A DNA stretch of 64,000 nucleotides from DASRDR01 sp963812945 [NCBI: uncultured Candidatus Rokubacteria bacterium] (GCA_963812945.1 CAWEXD010000003.1:1-64000); one strand, 5' to 3'. Positions 36,929 to 47,939 are shown, counted from the first letter of the stretch. Numbers and translations are program-made. Notes: generated by a model not told the origin, from the letters alone.

Positions 36929-38131
36929 TCACCGAAGGTAGGAGTGGGAGAAGGCGCCGGCGTCGTCGGGCGGCAGGGCGGCGAAGCGGTCGAGCCGGAA
37001 CGGCGCGAGGTCGGCGAGGTCCGAGTGGCCCCGGGTGATGAGGTCGGCCATCATCCGGCCGACGGCCGGGGAGAGCTTGAAGCCGTGGCCCGACATCCCG
37101 GCGGCGACGTAGAGGCCGCGGACCCCGGTCTCGTCGAGCACCGGCATCCAGTCGGGCGTGATGTCGAACGCCCCGGCGTACCCGCGCTGGTAGCGCGCCT
37201 CGGCCAGCGACGGCACGCACCGGCTGACGCGCTCCATGATGCGGGCCACCTCGTCGAAGCCCACGTCGCCCCCCAGGGCCTCGGGATCCATCGGATGGCT
37301 CGGCTCGTCGGCGTCGAGGAACCCCGTCAGCGTGAGCCCGCCGGTCTCCGGCCGGAGGAACGTGCCGCTCGCGAGGTCAAGGTAGACCGGATGCGGGCGA
37401 CCGAACGTCGGCGTCCGCTGGACGACGAACACCGGGTGGCGGCCCACCACGATCGGAAGCTTGACCCCCGCGAGGGCCGCCACCGCGGGCGACCAGAGGC
37501 CGGCGGCGTTCACGACGATCCGCGCGGCGATTCGCTCGCCACCCGCGAGGCGCACCGCCTCGATCCGGTCTCCGCCGACCTCCAGGGCGGCCACCTCCGC
37601 GCCCTGCTCGATCACGACCCCGGCCCGCGCCGCGGCCCGGGCGAAGCCGTTGGTCACGCCGGTCGGATCGCCGTACCCCGACTCGGGCTCCCAGACGGCG
37701 GAGCCGACCGCGTACGGGTCGATCCGGGGGTCCAGGGCCCGGATGTCGTCGGGGCCGAGGAGCCGCGTGTCGATGCCGAGGAGGCGCTGGGCCTCGACGG
37801 TCCGCGCCAGCGCCTCACCCTGCCCGGGTCCCACCGCGAGGAGGGCCCCGCACTGCACGTATCCCGCGTCGCCGCCGGTGATCTCCCCGAAGCCCTGGAA
37901 CACGCGGAGCGAGTGCAGGACCATGCGCGAGGTGGCATCGGTGGGATAGAGCTGGCGCATCACGCCCACGGAGCGGCCCGTGCCGCCCGACGCGAGGAAC
38001 CGCCGCTCGAGCACGAGGACGTCGCGGAGGCCCTGCTCCGCCAGGTGGAACGCGATCGAGCAGCCCGTGACCCCGCCCCCGACGACCACGACGTCGGCCG
38101 TCCGCACGCGAGGGGTACCGGGGCCCGTCAC
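36929..38131 (-). CDS. FAD-dependent oxidoreductase, DAO/sarcosine oxidase-like
   Basis: A 400-residue flavoprotein of the D-amino-acid oxidase/sarcosine oxidase beta family. The FAD dinucleotide motif is VVVVGGGVTGCSIAFHLAEQG near the N terminus, with ATG-rich blocks VVNAAGLWS and the C-terminal GLYVAAGMSGHGFKLSPAVGRMMADLI. Its GTG start overlaps the MaoC-like stop codon (GTGA). Close location to the glycine cleavage cluster suggests oxidation of glycine, sarcosine or another N-methyl amino acid whose C1 unit enters folate metabolism. This link is inferred; the true substrate cannot be read. Confidence 0.85.
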   Translation of the reverse strand: MTGPGTPRVRTADVVVVGGGVTGCSIAFHLAEQGLRDVLVLERRFLASGGTGRSVGVMRQLYPTDATSRMVLHSLRVFQGFGEITGGDAGYVQCGALLAVGPGQGEALARTVEAQRLLGIDTRLLGPDDIRALDPRIDPYAVGSAVWEPESGYGDPTGVTNGFARAAARAGVVIEQGAEVAALEVGGDRIEAVRLAGGERIAARIVVNAAGLWSPAVAALAGVKLPIVVGRHPVFVVQRTPTFGRPHPVYLDLASGTFLRPETGGLTLTGFLDADEPSHPMDPEALGGDVGFDEVARIMERVSRCVPSLAEARYQRGYAGAFDITPDWMPVLDETGVRGLYVAAGMSGHGFKLSPAVGRMMADLITRGHSDLADLAPFRLDRFAALPPDDAGAFSHSYLR

Positions 38132-38583
38132 GCGGACTGCCGCTTGATCATGCGCACGATCGTCGCCTCCATCACCGTCTCACCGCGCTGATTGGCGATG
38201 CGGTGCCGGAACGTCACCACGCCCCGATCGGGCTTCTTGGTCTCGCGCCGGTCGACCACCTCGATCTCCACCGAGATCGTGTCGTCCGCCAGCACGGGGG
38301 CCAGGACCCGCACGTCGTAGGACAGGAGGGCGAGGCCTGTCCCGTGCAGGATCCCCGTCTGGAGGGTCAGACCCTCGGCGAGCGCGAAGGTCAGGACCCC
38401 GGGAGCGACCCGTGTCCCGAACACGCTCTCCCGGCGGACGTACTCCATGTCCATGAAGAGCGGCTCCGTGAAGCCGGTCAGCGTGACGAACTGGAGAATC
38501 TCGAAGTCGGAGACGGTCCGCCCAAGCGTCCGGTAGCGATCGCCGGGCTGGAAGCGCTCGTAGCTGAGTCCCTCGGTCGGCAC
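38128..38583 (-). CDS. MaoC-fold (hotdog) protein lacking the hydratase residues
   Basis: A 151-residue hotdog-fold protein of the MaoC-like family. The helix and loop TLTGFTEPLFMDMEYVRRESVFGTRVAPGVLTF align with the (R)-specific enoyl-CoA hydratase block, but the catalytic Asp and His of the usual GDxNPxH motif are both Phe here (TGFTEPLF). It is therefore unlikely to be an ordinary hydratase. The GTG at 38583 follows a GGGAG site; a GTG at 38622 would add 13 residues. Translational coupling to the FAD oxidoreductase suggests a joint pathway. Confidence 0.75.
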   Translation of the reverse strand: MPTEGLSYERFQPGDRYRTLGRTVSDFEILQFVTLTGFTEPLFMDMEYVRRESVFGTRVAPGVLTFALAEGLTLQTGILHGTGLALLSYDVRVLAPVLADDTISVEIEVVDRRETKKPDRGVVTFRHRIANQRGETVMEATIVRMIKRQSA

Positions 38584-38673
38584 CGCCTCATTCTCCCACC
38601 GAACGGCGCCGGGCGTCACCACGTCGTCCGAAGACGCTCGCCGCGGAGCCCGGCGAATGGCTCCGCGCCGCCA

Positions 38674-39440
<767 letters not shown>

Positions 39441-39444
<4 letters not shown>

Positions 39445-41432
39445 GCGGGAGTCAGCTCGGCCTCGTAGCCCTTCCCGAGATACGCCTCGATCACCTTCGG
39501 GTCGCGCTGGATCTGCGCGGGTGGGCCCTCGGCGATCCGGGTCCCGTAGTCGAGCACCGTGATCCGCTCCGAGATGCCCATCACGACTTCCATGTGGTGC
39601 TCGATCAGGAGCACCGAGATGCCGAGCTCGCGCCGCAGGAGGTCGATGAACTCGGTGAGGGCGTCGGTCTCGCGCGGGTTCATCCCGGCGGTGGGCTCGT
39701 CGAGCAGCAGGAGCTTGGGCTCCGTCGCGAGCGCCCGGGCGATCTCGAGCCGGCGCTGGTCGCCGTAGGGCAGGTTCCGGGCGAGGTCCTCCGCCTTGTC
39801 CGAGAGGCCGACGAACGCCAGGAGCTCGCGGGCGCGGGCCCGGGCGCGCGCCTCCTCCGCGACGACGCTGGCGGGCCGGATCACGGCCCCGGCCACGCTC
39901 GCGTGGAGACGGCAGTGCTCGCCCACGAGGATGTTCTCGAGGACCGTCATGTTCTGGAAGAGGCGAATCGACTGGAACGTCCGGGCGATGCCCCGGCCGA
40001 CGATGGCGCTCGGGCGGAGGCCCACGATGTCCTGGCCGTCGAAGCGAATCTCGCCGGAGTCGGGCTGGAGGAGGCCCGTGACCACGTTGAAGAACGTGGT
40101 CTTCCCGGCCCCGTTCGGGCCGATGAGCCCGACGATCGTCCCCTCCGGGATCACCAGGTCGACGTCGTTCACCGCGACCAGGCCTCCGAAGGCCTTCCGG
40201 ATGCCGCGCGCCTCGAGGAGCGCCCGGGCGCCTCCGCCCGTGGACCGGCGCTCGCGGAGCCAGGCCGGGATGTCCACGGCGCGCGGCCCGGGGGGCGCCT
40301 CCACCAGCGCGGCCGACTCCTGCTCCTCGTCGACGACCACCGCCGCCGGCCGCACCCGGCGGCCGGCCAGCCCCTCGGGCTTGAAGAGCATGCACAGGAT
40401 GAGGCCCAGCCCGAAGAAGAACCAGCGCCAGAGCGAGAGGTCGATCGTCGTGAGGGCGGCGATGCCGACGGTGTGCCCGACCCACCGGACCAGCCGCGTC
40501 ATCTCGGCCAGGAGGAGGCGGTCGAACAGCGTGATCAGCATGCCGCCAAGGATCACGCCCTTCAGGCTGCCCATACCGCCCAGCACGACCATGCAGAGGA
40601 GGATGATCGACACCTGGAACTCGAAGGCCCCCGGCGTGATCGCCTGGAGCTTGGCCGCGTAGATCGAGCCCGAGAACGCCGAGAACGAGGCCCCGAGGCC
40701 GAAGGCCAGGAGCTTCGTCTTGATCGGGTTGACGCCCATGCAGTCGGCGGCGGTCTCGTCTTCCCGGATCGCCATCCACGCTCGGCCCAAGCGCGAGTCG
40801 CGCAGCCGGTTCATCGCGAACAGTGTCAGCGCCCCCACGATGAGGATCAGGAAGTACCAGGAAATCGGGTCCGTATCGAAGTCCACCCCGGGCAGGGCCG
40901 GCCGGCCGACGGGATTCACGCCGTTCTCGCCGCCCGTGAGGTTCAGGCGCTCGACGACCTTCACGCCCCCGATCTCGATCGTGATGTCGCCCAGGTTTCG
41001 GATGGCGACCGGGATGATCTCGCCGAACGCCAGCGTGATGATGGCCAGGTAGTCGCCGCGCACGCGGAGGGTCGGGGCGCCGATCATGACCCCCAGCGTC
41101 CCCGAGACGATCGCCGCGATCCAGATGCAGACCCAGAAGCTCCAGCCGTGGCCGTAGAGCGGCGACCCCAACACCGGGGAGTTGAGCAGCCCCATCGCAT
41201 ACGCGCCGATGGCGAAGAAGGCGGCGTACCCGAGGTCGAGCAGCCCGGCCCAGCCCACCACGATGTTGAGTCCGAGCGCCAGCAGCACGTAGATCATCGC
41301 GTCGGACACGGCGTGGACGGTGTGGATGGGCGAGATCGAGCGGTCCACGAAGGGGTAGGCGATCAGCACGGCGACGAGCAGGCCCCAGCGAAGCGCGGAC
41401 GTCCCACGGCGCGGGGCCTCGACCGTGGTCAC
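39441..41432 (-). CDS. fused LivM permease - LivG ATPase of a branched-chain amino acid transporter
   Basis: A 663-residue protein. Residues about 15-345 form a LivM permease with eight or more hydrophobic segments and the family block WAGLLDLGYAAFFAIGAYA. A charged, Pro-rich linker (about 345-400) leads into a LivG ATPase (about 405-663) with Walker A GPNGAGKTTFF, signature LPYGDQRRLEIARAL and Walker B LLLLDEPTAGMNP. In most bacteria these are two genes. The single open frame without a stop or internal ribosome site supports a real fusion. It starts with GTG and is flanked by livH and livF in tight coupling. Confidence 0.92.
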
Positions 41433-41436
41433 GCGT

Positions 41437-42375
41437 CTAGACCTTCTCGGGCGTCCGCTCGCCCAGGAGCCCCTGCGGGCGGAAGACCAGGACGAGGATC
41501 AGGATGGAGAACACGATGGCGTTGGTCCAGCGGGCGGAGATGTACTGGTCGCTCCACGCCGACAGGAAGCCGATCACGATCCCACCGAGCGCCGCGCCGG
41601 GCATGTTCCCGATGCCGCCCAGCACGGCGGCCGTGAACGCGCGGAGGCCAGCCTGGTACCCGATGTAGTAGGTGCCGATGTTGTAGTAGAGGCCCTGGAT
41701 GAGCCCGCCGGCGCCGGCCAGGGCGCCTCCAATGAAGAACGTGAGGAGAATCGTCTTCTCGACGTTGATGCCCATGGCCGCCGCCGTCTCCCGGTCCTGG
41801 GCGGTCGCGCGCATCGCCCGCCCCCAGCCGGTCCGCGTGATGAAGTACTGGAGGACGAGCATGAGGGGCACGGTGGCGCCGACGACGAGCAGGTCCTTGG
41901 TGGTCACGAACACCTTGGTGTCCCACCCCAGCCACTCGTAGAGAATGTCGACCGAGGGGAAGATGTCCGGGTACGGCACCGGAGCCGGTCCGACGGCGAG
42001 CATGGCGAGGTTCTCGATCACGAAGGAGACGCCGATGGCGGTGATCAACGGCGCCAAGCGAGGCGAGTTCCGGAGAGGCCGGTACGCCAGCCGATCGATC
42101 GTGACGTTGATCATCCCCGTCAGGAGCATGGTCAGGAGGAACACCAGGGGCAGGACGGTCACGAGCTCCCAGCCGGTGAGCGTCCGAGCCATGCCGAGCA
42201 GCGTGAAGATGGTCAGCGACAGGAACAGCCCCAGCATGAAGACGTCGCCGTGGGCGAAGTTGATCAGCTCGATGATCCCGTAGACCATCGTGTAGCCGAG
42301 GGCGATCAGGGCGAAGACGGCGCCGCGGGTCAGACCGTTGATGGTCTGCTGGACGAGAACCTCGTACCACTCCAT
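41437..42375 (-). CDS. livH: branched-chain amino acid ABC transporter permease LivH
   Basis: A 312-residue inner-membrane permease with about eight transmembrane helices. It begins MEWYEVLVQQTINGLTRGAVFALIALGYTMVYGIIELINFAHGD, the standard LivH start, and has the EAA-like block RAMRATAQDRETAAAMGI. It lies 72 bases after livK and four bases before livM-livG. It forms the translocation pathway with LivM. Confidence 0.95.
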   Translation of the reverse strand: MEWYEVLVQQTINGLTRGAVFALIALGYTMVYGIIELINFAHGDVFMLGLFLSLTIFTLLGMARTLTGWELVTVLPLVFLLTMLLTGMINVTIDRLAYRPLRNSPRLAPLITAIGVSFVIENLAMLAVGPAPVPYPDIFPSVDILYEWLGWDTKVFVTTKDLLVVGATVPLMLVLQYFITRTGWGRAMRATAQDRETAAAMGINVEKTILLTFFIGGALAGAGGLIQGLYYNIGTYYIGYQAGLRAFTAAVLGGIGNMPGAALGGIVIGFLSAWSDQYISARWTNAIVFSILILVLVFRPQGLLGERTPEKV

Positions 42376-42447
42376 GCGCGCGGGGGGACGGGCCGGGCGG
42401 TGCCGGGCGGACGGCGGGGACAGCCCCGCCGCCCGCCCAGGATCGCG

Positions 42448-43737
42448 CTATTCCAGGATGGTCTCGAACTCGAACTTGCAGCCGAGCGCCGACGACATCG
42501 CCGTCGTGTCGACCTTGACGACCTTGTATCCGGACATGGTCTCGCTCGACGTGTCACCGTTCTCGTCGAAGCTCCACTTCCCGTTGATGCCATCGAAGTT
42601 CTTCGTGTTGGCAATGGCCTGGCGGACCGCCTCGCGCGCCGCCTTCAAGTCCTTCGCGGCCATGGCCTTGTCGATCTGCGGGGCGGCCCGCTTGATGCCG
42701 TCGAGCGCCACGCGCGCGGCCTCCGCCGCGTACAGAGCGTAGGCTGTCGGCTCAATCTTGTACTTCTCCTTGTAGCCCGTGTACGTCTTCGCCCCGATGC
42801 CCCTCAACTTCTCGAACGGGAGGCTGGCGAACGTGATCCGCATGTCAGTTGCCATCGCGGCGTCGCAGGTCGCACCCTTCAGGACCTCCTCCTCGAGGAG
42901 GCCGTCCGGGCCGATGAACTTGACACCCCGCGCGGACACCAGACCGAGCTCCTTCATGCCGCGGATCACGATCGGGGCACCGGTGTCGACCACGCCGCCC
43001 ATGTAGATCAGGTCGGCGCCCGCCGCCCGGGCCTTGGTCAGGACGGGCTTCTGGTCGGGCTGCTTGTAGTCGATCCCCTCGTTGCCGACAACCGCGAGCC
43101 CGAGCTTCTTCGCCGCGGCGTCGAAGACGTCCGCGATCCCCTTGCCGTAGAGCTCCTGGTCGTGGATGATGAACACCTTCTTGGCGCCGCGCTGCTTCGC
43201 CCACTTCGCGCCGACCGCGCCCTGGATGTCGTCGGCCGGCACGGGTCGGAAGTAGTTCACGAAGCCCATCGGCCGGTAGATCTCCGGCTCGCCCGGCGCG
43301 GCCCCGCGCTTCTTGGTGAGCCCGGGGTACGTGTTGGCGGGCGTGATCTGGGCCATGTTGGCGCGGTTGTTGATGGGAATGGAGACCTTGGCCGCGCCCG
43401 AGTTGTACGTGCCGATGTAGACGATCGCCAGAGGGTCGGCCACCGCCTTGTTCGCGTTCTCGGCCTCGACGGCGCCGTCCCATTTGCCGGTCTGCGCGGA
43501 CGCGTCGTCCAGGTTCACCACCTCGAGGCAGTACCCCGCGACGACGCCGCCGGCCTCGGCAACGGCCAAGTTCACGCCGTTCTTCATGCCGGTGCCTTCG
43601 GGAATCATCGCGCCCTGCATCGGCCACGACGTGTAGATCTTGAGCTTACCCTTCGGACACGACTGGGCGTCCGCCGGCCCGGCGATCGCGACGGCGAGCG
43701 CCCCGATGCCCAGCACTGCGAGCCACTTCCCTCGCAT
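42448..43737 (-). CDS. livK: ABC transporter substrate-binding protein LivK type
   Basis: A 429-residue periplasmic binding protein with a signal peptide (1-24, cleaved after PADAQS) and the Peripla_BP_6 fold: IYTSWPMQGAMIPEG, VAEAGGVVAGYCLEVV, VYIGTYNSGAAKVSIPINNRANM, VFIIHDQELYGKG and a C-terminal YALYAAEAARVALDGI. An AGGAGG ribosome binding site stands before the ATG. It is the first gene of livK-livH-livMG-livF behind the promoter at 43872-43900. The specific solute is not identifiable; related proteins bind amino acids, amides or aromatic compounds. Confidence 0.92.
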   Translation of the reverse strand: MRGKWLAVLGIGALAVAIAGPADAQSCPKGKLKIYTSWPMQGAMIPEGTGMKNGVNLAVAEAGGVVAGYCLEVVNLDDASAQTGKWDGAVEAENANKAVADPLAIVYIGTYNSGAAKVSIPINNRANMAQITPANTYPGLTKKRGAAPGEPEIYRPMGFVNYFRPVPADDIQGAVGAKWAKQRGAKKVFIIHDQELYGKGIADVFDAAAKKLGLAVVGNEGIDYKQPDQKPVLTKARAAGADLIYMGGVVDTGAPIVIRGMKELGLVSARGVKFIGPDGLLEEEVLKGATCDAAMATDMRITFASLPFEKLRGIGAKTYTGYKEKYKIEPTAYALYAAEAARVALDGIKRAAPQIDKAMAAKDLKAAREAVRQAIANTKNFDGINGKWSFDENGDTSSETMSGYKVVKVDTTAMSSALGCKFEFETILE

Positions 43738-43871
43738 ACTCAACCTCCTCCTGCGCGATGTGGAATCTGACTGGATGTCATGAGGCGGGCCGACGGCGCC
43801 CACCTCGCCTCGAACCTCGTTCCGTTCACCTGTTTACGTGGGCCGCGTTGCCCGGAAATCGAGTGGCCCGT

Positions 43872-43900
43872 ACGCTACTATGCGCTCCCAGGAGTGTCAA
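43872..43900 (-). promoter_or_regulatory. sigma-70 promoter of the liv operon
   Basis: A perfect TTGACA (43895-43900) lies 17 bases from TAGCGT (43872-43877) on the minus strand. The start site would be near 43865, leaving a leader of about 128 nt to livK. The -10 box is imperfect. Confidence 0.65.
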
Positions 43901-43936
43901 GGCGACACGCCCCGGGCGCCCGCGCTGACAACCGTC

Positions 43937-43965
43937 GGGCCCGTGCCGAGGTTCCCGGCGGGCCC
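43937..43965 (-). terminator. possible hairpin terminator of the acc operon
   Basis: An inverted repeat GGGCCCG ... CGGGCCC with a 15-base partly paired loop lies just after accC and before the liv promoter. There is no T tract, so factor-dependent termination or chance remain possible. Confidence 0.35.
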
Positions 43966-43974
43966 AGGCCGCGC

Positions 43975-45309
43975 TCAGAGCCCGGACTCCAGGAAGGTCG
44001 TGGAGTAGTCCCCGGCCGCGAACCGCGGGTCGGCCAGCAGGCGGACGTGGAGGGGGATCGACGTCTTGATCCCTTCCACGACGAACTCCGCCATCGCCCG
44101 GCGCATGCGGGTCAGCGCCTCCGTCCGGTCGGCCCCGTGCGTGATGACCTTCGCCAGCAGCGAATCGTAGTACGGGGGCACCGTGTACCCCGCCAGGCAG
44201 TGGCTGTCCACGCGAACGCCGGGACCGCCCGGCGCCGCGTAGGCCGTGATCTGCCCCGGGCTCGGCGCGAAGCTGACCGGGTCCTCTGCCGTCACACGGC
44301 ACTCGATCGCGTGCCCCCGGAAGACGACGTCCTCCTGCCGGAGCCGGAGGGGCTCGCCGGCCGCGATCAGGATCTGCGCCTGGACGAGGTCGACCCCGGT
44401 CACCGCCTCGGTCACCGGGTGCTCGACCTGGATGCGCGTGTTGACCTCCAGAAAGGAGAACCGCCCGCTCCGGTCCAGCAGGAACTCCACCGTGCCCGCG
44501 TTCTCGTAGCCGACGGCCCGGCAGAGGCGAAGCGCCGCGGCCGTCAGCTCCCGGCGCACCGGCTCGGTCATGACCGGGGACGGCGACTCCTCGATGAGCT
44601 TCTGGTGGCGCCGCTGGATGGAGCAGTCTCGCTCGCCCAGGTGGATCGTGTGGCCGCGGGAGTCGGCCAGGACCTGGACCTCGACGTGGCGGGCGCCCTC
44701 CACGTACTTCTCGAGGTAGATCTCCGAGGAGCCGAACGCGGCGGCCGCTTCACCCTGGCAGGTCCGCACGGCCGCGGCCAGGGCCTCCGCCTCCCACACG
44801 ATCCGGATCCCGCGCCCGCCCCCGCCCATCGACGCTTTCAGGAGCACGGGGTATCCGAGCGCTTCGGCGATGGCTTGCGCCTCCGCCGGGTCGCGAATGG
44901 CCCCGTCGCTCCCGGACAGGAGCGGCACGTCCGCCTTCTTGGCCAGCTCGCGCGCCCGAACCTTGTCCCCCAGGAGACGGATCACCTCCGGGCTCGGGCC
45001 GATGAAGCGGATGTTGCAGGCCCGGCAGATCTCCGCGAACGTCGCGTTCTCGGCGAGGAACCCGTAGCCGGGATGGATCGCCTCCGCCTCGGTGACCTCG
45101 GCGGCCGCGATGAGCCGCGGGATGTTCAGGTAGCTCTGCGCGCTGTCCTCGGGCCCGATGCAGATGCTCTCGTCGGCGAGGCGCACGGGGAGCGACCCCG
45201 TGTCGGCCGTCGAGTGGGCCACGACCGAGCGGATGCCCATCTCCCGGCACGCCCGGAGCACGCGGAGCGCGATCTCCCCGCGGTTGGCGATCAGGATCTT
45301 CGAGAACAT
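43975..45309 (-). CDS. accC: biotin carboxylase subunit of acetyl-CoA carboxylase
   Basis: A 444-residue ATP-grasp enzyme that carboxylates the biotin on AccB, the first step of fatty-acid synthesis. It begins [24 protein letters not shown] and contains the glycine-rich ATP loop [11 protein letters not shown], the ligands in [16 protein letters not shown] and the C-terminal domain. All canonical blocks are present and the length is normal (E. coli 449). Unusually, a zinc-ribbon/TPR metallopeptidase-like gene lies between accB and accC. Confidence 0.97.
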   Translation of the reverse strand: MFSKILIANRGEIALRVLRACREMGIRSVVAHSTADTGSLPVRLADESICIGPEDSAQSYLNIPRLIAAAEVTEAEAIHPGYGFLAENATFAEICRACNIRFIGPSPEVIRLLGDKVRARELAKKADVPLLSGSDGAIRDPAEAQAIAEALGYPVLLKASMGGGGRGIRIVWEAEALAAAVRTCQGEAAAAFGSSEIYLEKYVEGARHVEVQVLADSRGHTIHLGERDCSIQRRHQKLIEESPSPVMTEPVRRELTAAALRLCRAVGYENAGTVEFLLDRSGRFSFLEVNTRIQVEHPVTEAVTGVDLVQAQILIAAGEPLRLRQEDVVFRGHAIECRVTAEDPVSFAPSPGQITAYAAPGGPGVRVDSHCLAGYTVPPYYDSLLAKVITHGADRTEALTRMRRAMAEFVVEGIKTSIPLHVRLLADPRFAAGDYSTTFLESGL

Positions 45310-45354
45310 GCGGGCGTCAGTCCCCCGGGGTCCGGCGGGCGAGTCCGCGCACGG

Positions 45355-46899
45355 TCAGCTCCGGCCCCCGGCGGCCAGGAGGCGGGCCTCCACGTCCTCG
45401 ACGCTGACGCCGACGCCTTCCTTGAGCGCCTGGGGGAGCGGCTCCCCCTGCCCGAGCCGCTCGAGGAAGGCGCGGATGCCGCTCATGCCGCCCCGGTCCA
45501 CCAGGTACTCGACCACGATGTGGGAGAACTGGTACGCGGCGCCGACCGCGTTCGATCGGAACAGGCGCTCCAGCCCGTCGAGCGTGAAGTACTGGCGATC
45601 CAGGACCACGTCGGTCTCGACCAGACGCGGGGCGGAGCGCGGCTCGACGACCTGGGCCAGCCCCTCGTGGAGCCACCGGGGCGCGCGCCCCTTCGTGGCC
45701 TGATGGATCAAGAGGTGCGCGTACTCGTGGCGGGCGAGACGCTCGAGCCCGATCGAGCCGGCCTGGGACGCCGACAGCCGCAAACGCAGCTTCTGGTAGT
45801 CGTAGAACCCCAGCACGTGCTCGGCGAACTCCTGCGGGATGCCGCCGATCTCGGCGAACGTCTTCGTCACGTAGATGCCGACCTGGACCCGTTCCTTCGG
45901 GTAGACGCCCAGCTCCCGGCCGAGCGACTCGTAGGCCTGCTCGAGCGCGTCCACCACCGAGCGGCCCACGTCGATGCCGCCGCCGCCCTCGTAGCGGACC
46001 AGGAAGTGCGGGCTCTCCTGGCTCCAGTAGCCGCCCTCGAACCCCTGCTCGCGCTCGAGCCGCGCCAGGAGTGTCCGGCCGCGCGCGTGGCCGCTGTCCC
46101 GCGCGAGGAGGCGCTTCAGCGTCTCCACGGCCTCCCGGCTCCGCCCCTGGCGCTCCTGCAGGTCGGCGAGAAGATACAGAAGCTCCGGATCCTCGGGGAA
46201 TGTCCGGAGCGCCTGCTCGACGACCGACTGTCCGCGACCGAGCTCGCCCGCCCGCGCGTGGGCGAGGGCGAGGCCCGCCCAGTGGTCGCGCTGGGGCGCC
46301 GCGTCCACCGCCTGCCGGTAGTATTCGATCGCGTCGGCCGCGCGGCCCTCCTGGTACGCGTCACGGCCCAGCCGCGCGTAGCAGCCCCCCAGCGATCGCC
46401 GGACGTCGTCCCGCCGGCTCCTCGCGGCAAGGTCACGGTACCGCTCACAGGCGGCTGCCACCTGGCCGCGCTGGAAGAGGTTGTACGCTTCCCGCGCGGC
46501 CTGGGAATGCGGGTCGTCGCCGCTGGGCGCGGTGACGGACTCGACGGCGCGCGGCAGGCTGGGCTCCGGCCTGGCGTCGGCCGACGTCGGCGTCGGCGCG
46601 GCTTGGTCGCCCGCCGGGCTCGCCGCCCGCTGGGCTTCCCACCAGCGGACGAGCGGCGGGCCGGCCACGAAGAGCACGAGCGCCCCGGCGACGGCGGCGT
46701 TCACGTATGCCAGGTTGAGACCACCCCGCCGGACCGGAGCCGGCGCACTCGACGGCGCGCGCGGTGGAGGCGCCGCCGGCGGCCCGGTCTCGGCGGCCGC
46801 GCCAGGGGGCGGGGTGACGGCCACCCGGGGGTCGCGCTGGCACTTCGGGCATTGCTCGGTGCCGTCGGGAAGGTTGGCCCAGCAGGATCGGCAGAACAT
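45355..46899 (-). CDS. zinc-ribbon, TPR and gluzincin (peptidase MA-like) membrane protein
   Basis: A 514-residue protein with a distinctive layout. A zinc ribbon (CRSC ... CPKC, residues 3-19) and a Pro-rich stretch precede one membrane helix (about 62-80). TPR-like helical repeats follow (about 120-270: EAYNLFQRGQVAAACERY, YYRQAVDAAPQRD, VEQALRTFPEDPELLYLLADLQER). The C-terminal half is a gluzincin domain with the zinc motif HEYAHLL and the downstream WLHEGLAQ, typical of the peptidase MA family. It would face the periplasm. It is inserted between accB and accC on the same strand, so it is probably co-expressed with fatty-acid initiation. Its substrate is unknown. Confidence 0.8.
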   Translation of the reverse strand: MFCRSCWANLPDGTEQCPKCQRDPRVAVTPPPGAAAETGPPAAPPPRAPSSAPAPVRRGGLNLAYVNAAVAGALVLFVAGPPLVRWWEAQRAASPAGDQAAPTPTSADARPEPSLPRAVESVTAPSGDDPHSQAAREAYNLFQRGQVAAACERYRDLAARSRRDDVRRSLGGCYARLGRDAYQEGRAADAIEYYRQAVDAAPQRDHWAGLALAHARAGELGRGQSVVEQALRTFPEDPELLYLLADLQERQGRSREAVETLKRLLARDSGHARGRTLLARLEREQGFEGGYWSQESPHFLVRYEGGGGIDVGRSVVDALEQAYESLGRELGVYPKERVQVGIYVTKTFAEIGGIPQEFAEHVLGFYDYQKLRLRLSASQAGSIGLERLARHEYAHLLIHQATKGRAPRWLHEGLAQVVEPRSAPRLVETDVVLDRQYFTLDGLERLFRSNAVGAAYQFSHIVVEYLVDRGGMSGIRAFLERLGQGEPLPQALKEGVGVSVEDVEARLLAAGGRS

Positions 46900-46925
46900 C
46901 GGCCGCTCTACGAGGCCGGCGCGCG

Positions 46926-47372
46926 CTAGGGCTCCAGCAGGAACAGCGGCTGGCCGTACTCGACAGGTTGCGCGTTCTCGACGAGCACCTTGACGACGCG
47001 CCCGGCGACCTTGGACTCGATCTCGTTCATGAGCTTCATCGCCTCGATGATGCACACGACCTGCCCCTTCTTCACGCGGTCCCCATCCCGGACGAACGGC
47101 TGGGCATCCGGGGACGCCGCGCGGTAGAAGGTGCCGACCATGGGCGCCTCGATCGTGAGGAGGTGGGCCTCGTTCGCTCCCGGCGCGGCGGCCCCGACGG
47201 CCGGAATCGCGGTGGCCGGCGACGCGGCGCCGGCGGGTCCGAAGGCGGCCGCCGCCACCGGCGGGGACTCCCGGCGCAGGCGGATGCGCACGCCCTCACG
47301 CTCGACCTCGACCTCGCTGAGGCCGTACTCCCTGAGGAGCTCGGCGAGCCGGCGGATCTCGCGCTGGTTCAC
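46926..47372 (-). CDS. accB: biotin carboxyl carrier protein of acetyl-CoA carboxylase
   Basis: A 148-residue BCCP. The biotinylated lysine is K113 in EAMKLMN, within the C-terminal barrel ([26 protein letters not shown]). The N-terminal helix region is followed by an Ala/Pro-rich hinge. It starts with GTG and lies six bases after efp, the frequent efp-accB-accC order. Confidence 0.97.
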   Translation of the reverse strand: MNQREIRRLAELLREYGLSEVEVEREGVRIRLRRESPPVAAAAFGPAGAASPATAIPAVGAAAPGANEAHLLTIEAPMVGTFYRAASPDAQPFVRDGDRVKKGQVVCIIEAMKLMNEIESKVAGRVVKVLVENAQPVEYGQPLFLLEP

Positions 47373-47378
47373 GGCGCC

Positions 47379-47936
47379 TCAGGCCCGCTCGATGTACGCC
47401 CCGGTCCGGGTGTCGATCCGCAGGGTCTCGCCCTCGTTGATGAAGAGCGGCACCTGGACGACGGCGCCCGTCTCGAGAGTGGCCGGCTTGGAGCCGCCCG
47501 ACGCCGTGTCGCCCCGGACCCCCGGATCCGTCTTCACGACCACGAGCTCGACGAAGTTCGGGACCTCGAGGCCGGCGGGCGAGCCGTTGATGACGAAGAC
47601 CTCGACCTCCATCGTCTCCTTGAGCCAGTCCGCCGCGTCGCCGACCACGTCCCGCGAGAGCCCGATCTGCTCGTAGGTGTCGAGGTTCATGAAGTGGAAG
47701 TTGTCGTCCTTGTACAGGAACTGCATCGCGCGCTGCTCGTAGTCCACCAGACCGACCTTCTCCCCCGCCCGGAAGGTGCGGTCCACTACCCGGCCGAGCC
47801 GGAGGTGCTTCAGCTTGGTCCGGACGAACGCGCCGCCCTTCCCGGGCTTCACGTGCTGGAACTCGACGATGTTGTACGGCTGCCCGTCGAGCTCGATCTT
47901 CAGGCCCTTGCGGAACTCCGCGGTCGACACCTGCAT
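47379..47936 (-). CDS. efp: elongation factor P
   Basis: EF-P, 185 residues, relieves ribosomes stalled at polyproline stretches. The N-terminal KOW-like domain has the tip PGKGGAF with lysine at position 33, the residue modified by EpmA-type enzymes in some bacteria. Two OB domains follow (the block [25 protein letters not shown] and the C-terminal [22 protein letters not shown]). Pro-rich proteins in this window (the TonB-like protein, PilQ tail, PilP) are obvious clients. It lies four bases after the TPR gene and six before accB. Confidence 0.97.
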   Translation of the reverse strand: MQVSTAEFRKGLKIELDGQPYNIVEFQHVKPGKGGAFVRTKLKHLRLGRVVDRTFRAGEKVGLVDYEQRAMQFLYKDDNFHFMNLDTYEQIGLSRDVVGDAADWLKETMEVEVFVINGSPAGLEVPNFVELVVVKTDPGVRGDTASGGSKPATLETGAVVQVPLFINEGETLRIDTRTGAYIERA

Positions 47937-47939
47937 CGT

